Assembly: GCF_963664415.1 (NCBI RefSeq)
Contig: NZ_OY761440.1
Location: 1 to 64,000, forward strand
DNA: 64,000 nucleotides
DNA from: an uncultured Desulfobacter sp.
GTDB lineage: Bacteria > Desulfobacterota > Desulfobacteria > Desulfobacterales > Desulfobacteraceae
Reading direction: 5' to 3'
Shown piece by piece: positions 1 through 9,008 of this stretch. The position numbers and the translations under genes were made by a program. Each line of letters starts with the position of its first letter. Positions within the stretch are counted from its first letter, which is position 1. The notes below the pieces were generated by a model. The model searched no databases. It saw only the letters and a program-made list of their open reading frames with translations, and was not told the origin of the DNA.

Positions 1-2337
1 GACTTTTGCACCCTTACTCAGTTTCTTTTTGCCTGTTGTAGTAGGGTTCGTTGTAGTCGATTGTGGCGTGTAGTTCCCGGATTTCATTATAGGTTGGGGA
101 GTGTAACTGCCGGATTGTGGCATGATACTATTGGATGGAGGCATCACGCTGTTTGTTGGTGGAGCATAAGCCTCGGTTGTAGGAGCTGCCTGATTAGTAA
201 ATTGCGATACTGCTTCCGTTGCAGGAGCTGCTTTCTTGAATTTACTCTTAACCTTTGTAAAGATGTTTTTGATAGGCTTTAACCAGCTTCCGATTTTTGC
301 CAATACACCACTTGCAGCGGTTACCGAGGCTGCTGTGGCAACCGCACCCATATTGCCCAATTCTGCCAACTCACCAATAGATTCCAAGCCTTTCAAATCG
401 GCAAGCAAACCGTCAATTCCTTTTAGAGAGAAGTCAGAACTCTTTTGCTTTGCACCTTTAAGGATTGCTTTTCTAAGGTTGGATTCTTTACCCTGTAAAC
501 CTTTAAATAGCTTACGAACCTTGCCATGTGTCTTTTTCAGTTTGGCATGTTTTGCCGGGTCAATATTGTATTTGCTTGCAAGGTCATCAGGTAAATAAGC
601 GTATTGCAATTTCTTGGCAATGCCAAACATATTTAAGCGTAGGGCTGCCAATAATCCGCCTCTGATGGCAATGGATAGAGGATTAAACCTTACAATAGCT
701 TTAACTACTTTCTTGGCTACTTTGCCAATCTTTTTACCGACACGTTTTATTGCTTTGAAGAATCGACCTCTACGCCTTTTTCTTCTTCCCAAGCCGTCCA
801 TTTCATCGTCCAACTCATCCAATTCAGCCAATCCCTGGATGGCTTCTGAATCGTATTTAATCAGACCTTTTTCGGCAAGCTTTTCTTCAATATCCGATAG
901 CTTGTCCAATACGGAATCTCGTTGTGGAGTATTCCAAAACTTAATAGCCTGGTCCAACATGGAAATAAATTGGTCAGGGTTTTGGACGTGAGCCATCTTG
1001 TCCTTGTTGTCCCGGTTCTTTAAAAGGTAATTCCGGGTGCGGACTAAGTAGTTGTAAGTGGCATCTTCTGCATCACCCAAGCCGTTTATGGCATCATCAA
1101 AATCAACACCTGAAACAATGGCAATAAGGTCTTCATGGTTGGCTTGTGCCTGAACACCGCCAGCTAAATCAATGCCTGATAAAACTGAAATTGGTAATCC
1201 TAAAGCACTTGTACCTGTTAAACCGTCAATACCTCGAAGCCCTGCCAATTGCAATGGTGACATATCAAAATCAGACCGCTCAAAGCTGTAAGGTTTTTGG
1301 TAATCGAACTTTGAGAGAACAGGGTCGATAACGATTTCATCTTCAGAATCGCCAATAGCAGGAACAATCACATAAATATGCTGAAAGTTCTTTTTACCGT
1401 CATACTTGGTAATGCGGAGCTTGAACGGAATGCCCAAACACTTTAAAAGCGAACCCACAAAAATGCTGTAATCATCACAGTCAATCCCTGCATCTGATTT
1501 GCCTTTTTGTTTGAACCTGATTTGTCCGTCTAACCAGGAACGTGATGGGGTGCGGAGCTGTTCCGTTCCGTCATCGTCTTTATGGTACTGCAAATAGTTG
1601 TACGAAAAGTTGAAAATATTCCGACAAGTTTCTTTGAGTGAACCACCTTGAAGGTTACTTGCCAGTTCCTCAACTTCCCGAAAATGTGTACCGATAATAT
1701 CAATACAACTTTCAACGGTTTCAATTACGTTACCGTTTTTTATAAATGTGTCCTGTCCGTTTGCCTTTTTTATAAGGTGGTTGAAACGTTTACCGTTTTG
1801 GGTGTTTCGTGGGCCGGATACAATGCCCAATTCGCCCAATGCTAATCCGTTCATATTTTCGTCCTCTGATAATGATTGCGTGGTAGTAAGAGTTTCGCCA
1901 TTAACGCTGATGGTCATGGTGAAAGTCATGTCAGCTTTTAGCTGCTGAGTATTGGAAAGCATGGAAAGAGTAAGACCTTTACCCATAAGGTTCAGGTATG
2001 GTACTTGAAAAACGATTTCAGGCTCTTGTGTTTTGCCTGCACCAATGGTAAGTCCTTTAATATCGGGGGTAGAATAAGCGACTGCCGAACCTTTGTAATT
2101 TGCAACTACCTGGTTAACGGCTAATGTGATGGGTGCTTTGGTGGGATTGTAGCAACGAAGCTTTACAGCAAATTGAACTTCCTGTAAGTTCATCTTGTGG
2201 ATACGGAATCCTAAAAGAGCAAAATTCATTTTTGCCCCGGCAAGAAGCTTTTTGCCTTTTTTAATGAGGTAGAAACCTCCACCAACGGCTGCAACTGCTG
2301 CTAATGTGCCTAGTATTTTCTTTGTGCTTGCTTCCAT
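1..2337 (-). CDS. Partial LEA14-like / transglutaminase-like protein, runs off left edge
   Basis: Starts at ATG 2337 on the minus strand and stays open through position 1, so at least 779 codons are present and the C-terminus is missing. The N-terminus has a hydrophobic segment (about residues 9-24) and then a beta-rich stretch resembling LEA14/water-stress domains (NPTKAP, later PYLNLMGKGL). A transglutaminase-like core follows, with GIDCDDYSIF, then FQHIYVIVP and IVIDPVL, which supplies a plausible Cys-His-Asp triad. The C-terminal part has a strongly basic run (GRRKRRRGRFFKAIKRVGKK) and a Pro/Thr/Ser/Gln-rich low-complexity tail. A TATGTTTG box at 2353-2346 matches the Bacteroidota -7 element but would leave almost no leader. 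Function unknown; similar proteins occur in Bacteroidota mobile elements (family impression, not searched). Confidence 0.6.
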   Translation of the reverse strand, partial: MEASTKKILGTLAAVAAVGGGFYLIKKGKKLLAGAKMNFALLGFRIHKMNLQEVQFAVKLRCYNPTKAPITLAVNQVVANYKGSAVAYSTPDIKGLTIGAGKTQEPEIVFQVPYLNLMGKGLTLSMLSNTQQLKADMTFTMTISVNGETLTTTQSLSEDENMNGLALGELGIVSGPRNTQNGKRFNHLIKKANGQDTFIKNGNVIETVESCIDIIGTHFREVEELASNLQGGSLKETCRNIFNFSYNYLQYHKDDDGTEQLRTPSRSWLDGQIRFKQKGKSDAGIDCDDYSIFVGSLLKCLGIPFKLRITKYDGKKNFQHIYVIVPAIGDSEDEIVIDPVLSKFDYQKPYSFERSDFDMSPLQLAGLRGIDGLTGTSALGLPISVLSGIDLAGGVQAQANHEDLIAIVSGVDFDDAINGLGDAEDATYNYLVRTRNYLLKNRDNKDKMAHVQNPDQFISMLDQAIKFWNTPQRDSVLDKLSDIEEKLAEKGLIKYDSEAIQGLAELDELDDEMDGLGRRKRRRGRFFKAIKRVGKKIGKVAKKVVKAIVRFNPLSIAIRGGLLAALRLNMFGIAKKLQYAYLPDDLASKYNIDPAKHAKLKKTHGKVRKLFKGLQGKESNLRKAILKGAKQKSSDFSLKGIDGLLADLKGLESIGELAELGNMGAVATAASVTAASGVLAKIGSWLKPIKNIFTKVKSKFKKAAPATEAVSQFTNQAAPTTEAYAPPTNSVMPPSNSIMPQSGSYTPQPIMKSGNYTPQSTTTNPTTTGKKKLSKGAKV

Positions 2338-2443
2338 AATGGAAACAAACATATAGTAGGCTTATGGTGGAGATTGGCTGTGTTTGGTTATGATTTGGAG
2401 TAATTGGTTGGATTTGGTTATTTTTTGGTGAAGGGTACAAAAA

Positions 2444-2464
2444 AAGTCGGAGGTGTTCCGACTT
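2444..2464 (-). terminator. Rho-independent terminator after the GNAT gene
   Basis: Perfect 8-bp stem AAGTCGGA/TCCGACTT with a 5-base loop. On the minus strand it is followed by seven T residues. It lies 15 bases beyond the GNAT stop codon, so it most likely ends that transcript before the next gene on the same strand. Confidence 0.8.
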
Positions 2465-2478
2465 ACTATTCGTTTAAA

Positions 2479-3195
2479 TCAATCTATTATAATGAAATTT
2501 CCATATTCAAGCTCAAATTCTCTGAAATATTTGATTTTATCTTGATATAATATTTCAGTACCTTTTCGCCAACAAATTTGCCATTCATAAAAGGCTGGAT
2601 ATATAATCGGCATAAAACTATTAGAATTCCTATCGCTTAAATCCCAAGTTTTTATTGGTTTTTTTTTATTCGCTAAATAAGGTTCAACATTCCATAATTC
2701 CAATAATTCAATTCCATCTGTATATTTATCAATTGGCGTTTTAGTATTTATCAAAGGTTTAAACATTTCAACCTTAGAATTACTAGTAGGAAATTTAGGG
2801 AAATTAATGAAACCTAATTTTCTCCAAATAGGCTCAGAGGATAAAGGAGAACAGTATAGCTCAACAACTTTATTATCGGTTTTTATTTTATCACATAAAT
2901 TTTCGAAAAGTAAACGACCAAATCCTTTATTTCTATAATCAGGATGTGTTTCTGCAATATCTATTCTAACAACTGGTTCATTGGTGAAATATGCAATAAA
3001 ACTAATTGGAAGGTTATCTTTTAATAATACTGCAAGTTGATTTTCTGTATGGGCTTTCTCAATAGTCTCCCAGTTACAGAAAAAACCTTCTCCTGTTTTC
3101 GTATCTTCTTCGGATAGCCAAGTTTTAATTGACTGTAATTGAATAATATCACAAGAAAAAGAAATAACTGTATTTTCAGAGGTCTTAGAAGACAT
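2479..3195 (-). CDS. GNAT family N-acetyltransferase with C-terminal extension
   Basis: The 238-residue protein has the acetyl-CoA binding motif A of GNAT enzymes at about residues 84-97 (HPDYRNKGFGRLLF, the R-x-x-G-x-G pattern), then LYCSPLSSEPIWRKLGF, typical of the last GNAT strand and helix. The remaining ~90 residues form an aromatic-rich extension without a recognised motif. It should transfer an acetyl group from acetyl-CoA to an amine, but the substrate cannot be read from the sequence. It stands alone, ends at a strong terminator and has an AT-rich upstream region without a Shine-Dalgarno site, as is usual in Bacteroidota. Confidence 0.75.
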   Translation of the reverse strand: MSSKTSENTVISFSCDIIQLQSIKTWLSEEDTKTGEGFFCNWETIEKAHTENQLAVLLKDNLPISFIAYFTNEPVVRIDIAETHPDYRNKGFGRLLFENLCDKIKTDNKVVELYCSPLSSEPIWRKLGFINFPKFPTSNSKVEMFKPLINTKTPIDKYTDGIELLELWNVEPYLANKKKPIKTWDLSDRNSNSFMPIIYPAFYEWQICWRKGTEILYQDKIKYFREFELEYGNFIIID

Positions 3196-3387
3196 TTATA
3201 ACTTTGTTTAATAAGTTAGAAGTAAGATTTTAAAAATACAATAACTTGAGATTAATCGGATTTTCTAGAGTAACATTTTATAAATAGATTCTTGACATAT
3301 AGAAATGTAAAGACATACCTTGAGATAGCTTTTCTAAAGCATATTGATAAATCTATGAAGTATTAAAAGAAAAACAATTTTTACCAT

Positions 3388-3395
3388 TAACTTTG
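3388..3395 (+). promoter_or_regulatory. Bacteroidota-type -7 promoter box (TAnnTTTG)
   Basis: TAACTTTG matches the -7 consensus of the primary sigma factor of Bacteroidota exactly and lies about 30 bases before the start of the plus-strand gene at 3426. No convincing -33 TTG element was found. The box supports a Bacteroidota origin for the left part. Confidence 0.45.
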
Positions 3396-3425
3396 CGTTA
3401 AATACTAAAATAAAAAGGAATAATT

Positions 3426-4052
3426 GTGGACAACCTTGGGAATGCAAATGTAATTAAGGCTCTCTTGATAGATTATATTGAGAAAGAGAAGCTTATTGAA
3501 GGTTGTGTTTATGGCAATGAACTATTTTACGGTAAAAAGAAAAGGCAAACTGATTTATTAGCGGTTAATGGCTCAACAACGGCATTTGAAATAAAGTCAG
3601 ATAGTGATGATTATAGGAAAGCAAGAGAACAACTTGATGACTATAAAAAGGTGTTTGATTATCAGTATTTAGTAACAACAAAGCTTCATGAGAAAAGAGC
3701 ATTGAAAGTATTAAAACAGAACGAAGGGCTTATTCTGATTGATGAATGTAATACTATTGTTATTAAAAGAACACCAAAAAAGATTTTAAAACACGATAAA
3801 GAAGAAATATTAGAAACAATTCCAGCATCATTTCTAAGAAAACAGTTTAAAGTCAGTTGTCAATATAGAAGTGTTACAGAAGTACGAAAATTTCTAGGAA
3901 ATAAAAAATTAGAAGACCTAAGAGAAGCTTTAAGAATATTTTTTAAACAGCGATTAACACCAAGGAATAATGTCTTCTTTGACGAGAAAGGAGAAATAAC
4001 TCACTATGAAGACTTAAAGCTTCTTTCAAAAAACTCAGACGAAATAATTTAA
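3426..4052 (+). CDS. PD-(D/E)xK-like protein resembling the sce7726 family
   Basis: The 208-residue protein starts with GTG behind AAGGA. Its N-terminal half fits a restriction-endonuclease-like fold: Glu32, Asp43 (RQTDLLAV), the E-I-K triplet at residues 55-57 (AFEIKSDSD) and a downstream Q-L-x-x-Y helix near residue 70. This gives a full candidate PD-(D/E)xK site. The layout resembles proteins named sce7726, which are often found beside Beta/sce7725-type proteins. Here the neighbour on the opposite strand (4065-5135, only 12 bases away and convergent) is Beta-family-like, which strengthens the assignment. The likely role is DNA or RNA cleavage in a defence or toxin setting; this is inference. 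Confidence 0.5.
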   Translation: MDNLGNANVIKALLIDYIEKEKLIEGCVYGNELFYGKKKRQTDLLAVNGSTTAFEIKSDSDDYRKAREQLDDYKKVFDYQYLVTTKLHEKRALKVLKQNEGLILIDECNTIVIKRTPKKILKHDKEEILETIPASFLRKQFKVSCQYRSVTEVRKFLGNKKLEDLREALRIFFKQRLTPRNNVFFDEKGEITHYEDLKLLSKNSDEII

Positions 4053-4064
4053 AAAGTTAGGTTC

Positions 4065-5135
4065 TTATAATTTCAGCCTTTTTAACTGCATCGCTATAAA
4101 AATTGACATACGTACTGAAATCCAGAAGTTTGGAGAGGCTCCAGGCGCACTTCCTTTTTTACTCAGAAGAATCTGTTTTATACCCCAATTGGAAGATAGG
4201 TGTGTAGGAAACTTGTCGTCTTCCACAACTTTACTTGCCACAATAGAATAAGTAGCAGCATAATCCTTTATTTTATTTCTAACCCTGTAGTAGTATATTC
4301 CGGCAAGTGTAGGAACATCTATTCTTGGAATCCAACCTCTTGCCATAACAACCGTGTCGTTTCTTATGGGATTAATAGAACCATAATCGCCATATATGAC
4401 ATCACTATGAATTTCTTTTACTTCTTTATAAACATCTAGCTCATAAAGAGGGAAAATATCATAGTTGTCATTTCCTATATCGCTAACATACCGTGGGAAT
4501 GAAGTAGAAATCACAATAAATGTAGAATTTGGGATTAATTTCTTAACCTTTGTGATTCTTGCAGAAACGAGACTTGCCGTATTCCGAGTAGCACCTGATG
4601 GCACATATTCACAATCTGCTATAAATACAAATTCAACATTTTTTTCTTTTACTGTTTCAGCAAATATTCCTATATCTTCGATATACCCATCGTCCGTAAT
4701 ATCGTTTCTATATGCAATTCTTTTGAAACTTTTGGATAAACTTTCAACTTGAGCTTTTAAATTTATATCAATATCCTCATCTGTTGTATCTACCAATATT
4801 GTTGGTACTATTTCTCTGAACGTTTTTGATGCATTTACTGAATTTAAAAACTCTACCCAGTTTTCGTAACCAGAATCAGTATTATATAATTCCTCGATTT
4901 CTTCATTAGTCAATTGGTCAGATGTAGTTAAGTCAAGGCAAATGGATTGATTTGAGAATATTTCACCTAATTTCTTGATACGTTTTGAAATCAAACCAAC
5001 CTTATCCGTTTTTGATTTTCTACCTCTGGTTAATTCCACAATTGGAAAGATATTTGAAACATCAAAGTTAGATTTCTCTAATGCTCTAATTTCAGCATCG
5101 CCAGTTTTGAATAAAATATTGTATTTATTTTTCAT
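4065..5135 (-). CDS. Beta family protein
   Basis: The 356-residue protein has features of the Beta protein family, known from phages and putative defence islands. These are an N-terminal FPIVELTRGR strand-loop, repeated beta-alpha units with acidic strand ends (FVFIADCEYVPSG, TFIVISTSFPRYV), GDYGSINP, and the C-terminal ARGWIPRIDVP/NWGIKQIL region. The biochemical role of the family is not settled. The gene overlaps the 3' end of the ImmA/IrrE gene by 11 bases, so the two are translated together. It converges on the sce7726-like gene. Confidence 0.55.
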   Translation of the reverse strand: MKNKYNILFKTGDAEIRALEKSNFDVSNIFPIVELTRGRKSKTDKVGLISKRIKKLGEIFSNQSICLDLTTSDQLTNEEIEELYNTDSGYENWVEFLNSVNASKTFREIVPTILVDTTDEDIDINLKAQVESLSKSFKRIAYRNDITDDGYIEDIGIFAETVKEKNVEFVFIADCEYVPSGATRNTASLVSARITKVKKLIPNSTFIVISTSFPRYVSDIGNDNYDIFPLYELDVYKEVKEIHSDVIYGDYGSINPIRNDTVVMARGWIPRIDVPTLAGIYYYRVRNKIKDYAATYSIVASKVVEDDKFPTHLSSNWGIKQILLSKKGSAPGASPNFWISVRMSIFIAMQLKRLKL

Positions 5136-5679
5136 GTGATTTGGTTTTAAATCCTAGCTTTTCAGCTCTAATTGTGATAGCCATTGTAGATACATTGAAT
5201 TTATCTGACAATTCCTTAATCTTTTTTATATTATCTTCTTTAATAGCTTTATCAAATAGAACTTTAGGCATTAATATCTCAGATGCAAATACATCAGCAT
5301 TATACTCAATAGAACTTTCATGGTCTTTTCTAAAGTAGATTTCTTCATCAACAAATGACCCTTGTTCATCTTTATGGAGACAATAGTGTGCAAATTCGTG
5401 AGCAATAGTGAAGCGTTGTCTTTTTACATGATGTTTGCCATTTACTTTTATTACCCATTTATCTTGCTTTTTATCCTTCGATAGAGAACCTGATTTTGAA
5501 GACTCCATTTCAAAGTCCTTTTCAAGGATTATACCTTCATTTTCAACGATACGTTCAATATCTACTTCGTAGTCTTTTACAAAACCTTTTTCAATTGCAT
5601 TGTCAATTATTGACTGAACATCCTTTAATAAAGTGGGTTCGTCTTGTAAATCTCTTTTTCGTCTTCCTTTTACTCCCAT
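5125..5679 (-). CDS. ImmA/IrrE family zinc metallopeptidase
   Basis: The 184-residue protein carries the zinc motif HEFAH at residues 94-98, followed near residues 125-137 by EYNADVFASEILMP, the segment that gives the third ligand and the conserved A-x-x-F-A-x-x-L-L-M-P pattern of ImmA/IrrE (PF06114-type) peptidases. Such enzymes cleave transcriptional repressors in mobile elements and stress systems, or act with antitoxins. No HTH partner lies in the same transcript. The gene sits between a membrane/coiled-coil protein (3-base gap) and the Beta-family gene (11-base overlap), so these probably work as one unit. Confidence 0.8.
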   Translation of the reverse strand: MGVKGRRKRDLQDEPTLLKDVQSIIDNAIEKGFVKDYEVDIERIVENEGIILEKDFEMESSKSGSLSKDKKQDKWVIKVNGKHHVKRQRFTIAHEFAHYCLHKDEQGSFVDEEIYFRKDHESSIEYNADVFASEILMPKVLFDKAIKEDNIKKIKELSDKFNVSTMAITIRAEKLGFKTKSHEK

Positions 5680-5682
5680 AGC

Positions 5683-6240
5683 TTATTCTATTTCTTCATC
5701 AAGGTTATTACTTTCGCAACGTTCATTAAGCTCGGCAATTTCATTTTCCATCGTGTTTATCTTAGCTTGTAAATCCGATAAAGTTTCTCTAAACCGATTC
5801 TCAGCTTTTCCGACAAGAATTTCACTAACATTCTCTTTGAACTCATCTGATTCAAGCTTTTCCTGAACCCAGTCATTTGTTTGTGATTTAATATACACAA
5901 AACTTAGAACTGAAAATGCAGCAAGCATTACAGATAATATCAGTAAAATACTATTGTAATAATTTACTATGTTATTAGTGTATTCTTGTGGAGTGAGAAT
6001 TGATTTGTCATCCTTTAGGTCATCAACTAATTTCTGCTTTAACTCGATTCTAGCATTATAAATAGAATCCGTACTATTCTTAATTTTAATAGTATCAGAT
6101 AATTGAATTGCATTAATATTAACTTTGTCAATTTTTATTCTGTAATTAAACAAATTGGCGGATAATAATATCGAAAAGAAGATTGAAATCACAATGCCTC
6201 CTCCAAGCATTCCAAAATATAGAGGTGTCTTTTGATTCAT
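5683..6240 (-). CDS. Two-TM coiled-coil membrane protein
   Basis: The 185-residue protein has a first membrane helix at about residues 8-30, a polar loop of some 60 residues, a second helix at about 95-117, and a cytoplasmic C-terminal coiled coil (about 150-182, with RFRETLSDLQAKINTMENEI and an acidic end). No enzyme motif is visible and I cannot name the family. It is the first gene of a tight run (3-base gap to the ImmA/IrrE gene) that continues into the Beta gene. A membrane-anchored effector or sensor is an inference from context. Confidence 0.6.
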   Translation of the reverse strand: MNQKTPLYFGMLGGGIVISIFFSILLSANLFNYRIKIDKVNINAIQLSDTIKIKNSTDSIYNARIELKQKLVDDLKDDKSILTPQEYTNNIVNYYNSILLILSVMLAAFSVLSFVYIKSQTNDWVQEKLESDEFKENVSEILVGKAENRFRETLSDLQAKINTMENEIAELNERCESNNLDEEIE

Positions 6241-6256
6241 ATTATATTATTTTTAT

Positions 6257-8353
6257 TTACAACATTCTAACTACATCAATAATACTTTGTGCGGTATAAG
6301 TATCCGGCACATCTTTCGTTTCAAACACCATGAAGTACTTGTAATTGTCACCGGATTTTTCAGCCCATTTCTTACCCAACAAGTTTTTGGCTCTGCTGTC
6401 ATCATTATCTAAATGGTCGCCTTTGGTTTCTATAAGAATAAGGTTGCCGTTTTGCGTGTAGATAATGAAATCAGGGTAGTGGTCGTTTTTAAAACCATTC
6501 AGAGCAAAACCTTTTCCTTTTTCAAGGTTTCGGTGCCAGAATAAAACATTCTCCAATGAGGCAATATCCATAATTACCCTTTGCTCAAAATTATTAACCG
6601 ATGCTTCTCGTTCGTACAATGATTTATTGATTGGGCTACACAGGTTGATATGTGTTAATTCCTGAGGGAATTTAAAAATAGGCTTAACCATTATATTATT
6701 GGTATCGAGCAATAGTTGAAATTGCTCTTTGGCATAATCGTTTTCAAGCTCCTTAACCTTGTCTTTTATTTTTCGGATATAGAGAAACTCATTATTGATT
6801 ATATCACGAATTTGGTCATTATTCAAATCTTCAAATACACGAGAAACATACTTTGTAATATCTTCATGTGAGATGGGGGTCATGTCGCCCAACTTGCGCA
6901 CAATAAGGGAAGTAATCTCTTTTATCTGTGTTTCTTTCGGTTTAGCCAGGATGGTATCTACCAAGATTGATTTTGCTCTGGTTGAAAGTTTCTGCATGGT
7001 AGCTGTATGCTTTGTCTCGTTGTAATCAACCTGAAAAACTTCCGTAGCCGTATCATCGAAATTAATCTCGGTACTTTTTGAGGCAAGCTTAAAGCCCTTT
7101 AAAAGACTATTCCGATTTAACAGTTGCTCTTTTTGTGTAAGCTCTTCAAATATAATTGTATCGTGAAGCTCATCGTTTGGAACTTTGCGATAGAATTGTG
7201 GTATCTCAATGTCGCTTACCACATCAACAAAAGGTTCCTCAATCTTATATTTTTTCGGTTCTTTACCCATTTCTCGTAATAAATAGTCGGTATTATCTTC
7301 GGTATATGATTCGGCTTTTTGCTCAAAGGATTTGCCTTCACTTTCTCCTTTTTGAGTGATTTGCTTTACAATATCGTTGGTGTTACCAATTTGGTCAGGC
7401 GTTAATTCCGTTTCGGGATTAAAGTCAATCTCATCAACCTCAATTTCATCAACGGCTCTTGGTGTATCGTCATCGGTCTGTTTCAGTTCTGATTCTCCGA
7501 ATAATTCGTTTTGCAGCACTTCATTGTCCGATAATTCGGCTTCCGGTTCTTCCTCCGCATAATAGTCATCCTTGCTAAAGCCTGATTCCTGCAATGCTTT
7601 AACAATATTATCCAAGGTTTTTTGGAACTTTGAACTAGCCGAAAGTACGAAAGACAGGTTTAGAAGTGGTGTTTGATGCTTGGTGACATAAGGTTGGCGT
7701 AAAACTCGCCCTAAAATTTGTTCTACATCTACAGCTGACGATTTATCGGCTAATGATGCCAAAATGTAAGCATTAGGGCAGTCCCAACCTTCTTTTAAAG
7801 CATTAACGGTAATGATATATCTGACTTCACAGTCTTTTGCCATTAAGTCAATACCTTTTAACTCATCTAAACCGCTAACCTTAATCTTGATTTGTTCTTC
7901 AGGTATTTTCAGTTTGGTGAGTTGCTCCTTAATATGGATGTAAGTGGTATTGTCTTTACCTTTAATGTTCGATTGTGCCTGAAAAAGTATGATAGGTCTG
8001 ATATATTTACCTGTTACTTTTTCTTCCTCTAAAGCAAGCAATTCCAATTGTCTTTGTAGGTGTAATGCACTTGTGATTACTTCTTCCTTTTTATGATGAT
8101 TGTAAACAATAACAGGCAACTTAACCATGTGTTCTTTTTTAAGAGCCATAGCGTTTACAAAGCTTATGATATTGCTGTTTTCTTTTGGCGTAGCCGTTAA
8201 ATCCAATACAAATGATGGATTTAGGTTGTTTAACATTTCAACACTTAAATCGCTTTCCGCATTGTGGCTTTCGTCAACCACCACCACCGGATTTAAGGAA
8301 CGTATTACATTGATAAGTGCTGTTTCATCTGTTTCGTCAATAACAAGGGTCAT
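6257..8353 (-). pseudogene. Type III restriction enzyme Res, C-terminal part (frameshifted gene)
   Basis: This is the larger part of the Res subunit, 698 codons. It contains the DESH box (VVVVDESHN), LTATP, the helicase motifs around GWDCPNAYIL and QILGRVLRQP, and a C-terminal PD-(D/E)xK nuclease (HYPDFIIY then LILIETKGD). It reads on directly from the 8337-8939 frame: the upstream piece ends FRGFVDNDP and this one begins TLVIDETDE. One +1 or -2 event near 8345 therefore splits a single gene. Res normally needs Mod to bind DNA; it translocates with ATP and cuts away from the site. If the frameshift is real, restriction is lost. Confidence 0.8.
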
Positions 8354-8939
8354 TATCTACAAAGCCCCGGAATTGCTCTAGCGCTCCGTTTTGCTCATAA
8401 ACTTTACGGTCGTCCTTCTTTCGTGAATTAATACGAATACTGCTAAAGTTGAAGACGAAAATATTTAGCTGCTCCTGAACTGAAGTAGGATTGAACCCTG
8501 CACCTTGAAGTAGTTGCTCTTTTTCTAATACTTCTACACGGTTTCCGAATAAAGCGTTTAGCTTTTCTCTGTATGGATGAGTAGGATTCGATAAATGACC
8601 AACGGTTTGCTGCAACAGGTTTGACCAGGGAACTAACCAAACAACCGCTTTGGGTTTTGAGGCATCGAAGGATTTAAAAATAGAAGACAATGCATTACAG
8701 GCAATAAAAGTTTTTCCCCCGGCAGTTGGTACTTTTATAGCAATATGTGTTGCTCCCGGAATATTGTTCTTATAGGGTTTCATTCCTGAATACGAACCAT
8801 CGAGCTTAACTTGGTATTTACCAACTTTATCTTCCCAAAACTGATTATAAGCTTTAGCTGAATCCTGATAAGTATTTACATATTCAAGAAACTTATCTAG
8901 GTCATTTATTACTTGCTGTTGATATGGTTTTAATTCCAT
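8337..8939 (-). pseudogene. Type III restriction enzyme Res, N-terminal part (frameshifted gene)
   Basis: This is the first 200 codons of Res. It opens with a helicase Q-motif-like start (MELKPYQQQVINDL) and holds Walker A as VPTAGGKT near residues 70-77 and the motif Ia strand AVVWLVPWSNLLQQT. The frame then terminates six residues after GFVDN, exactly where the next frame takes over, so the stop at 8337 is not a natural end. The start codon lies one base after the restored end of mod, which shows a mod-res operon. Confidence 0.8.
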
Positions 8940-9008
8940 CTTAAAATCTTGTTATATCTCTTGGGATTTTTTTAAATGTTATGTGATATTTATGCATCAA
9001 TACATTAT

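Noticed and set aside
61..1948. Several plus-strand frames of 60-125 codons at the left edge
   Set aside because: All are shadows of the 779-codon minus-strand frame, which is unbroken from 2337 to 1.
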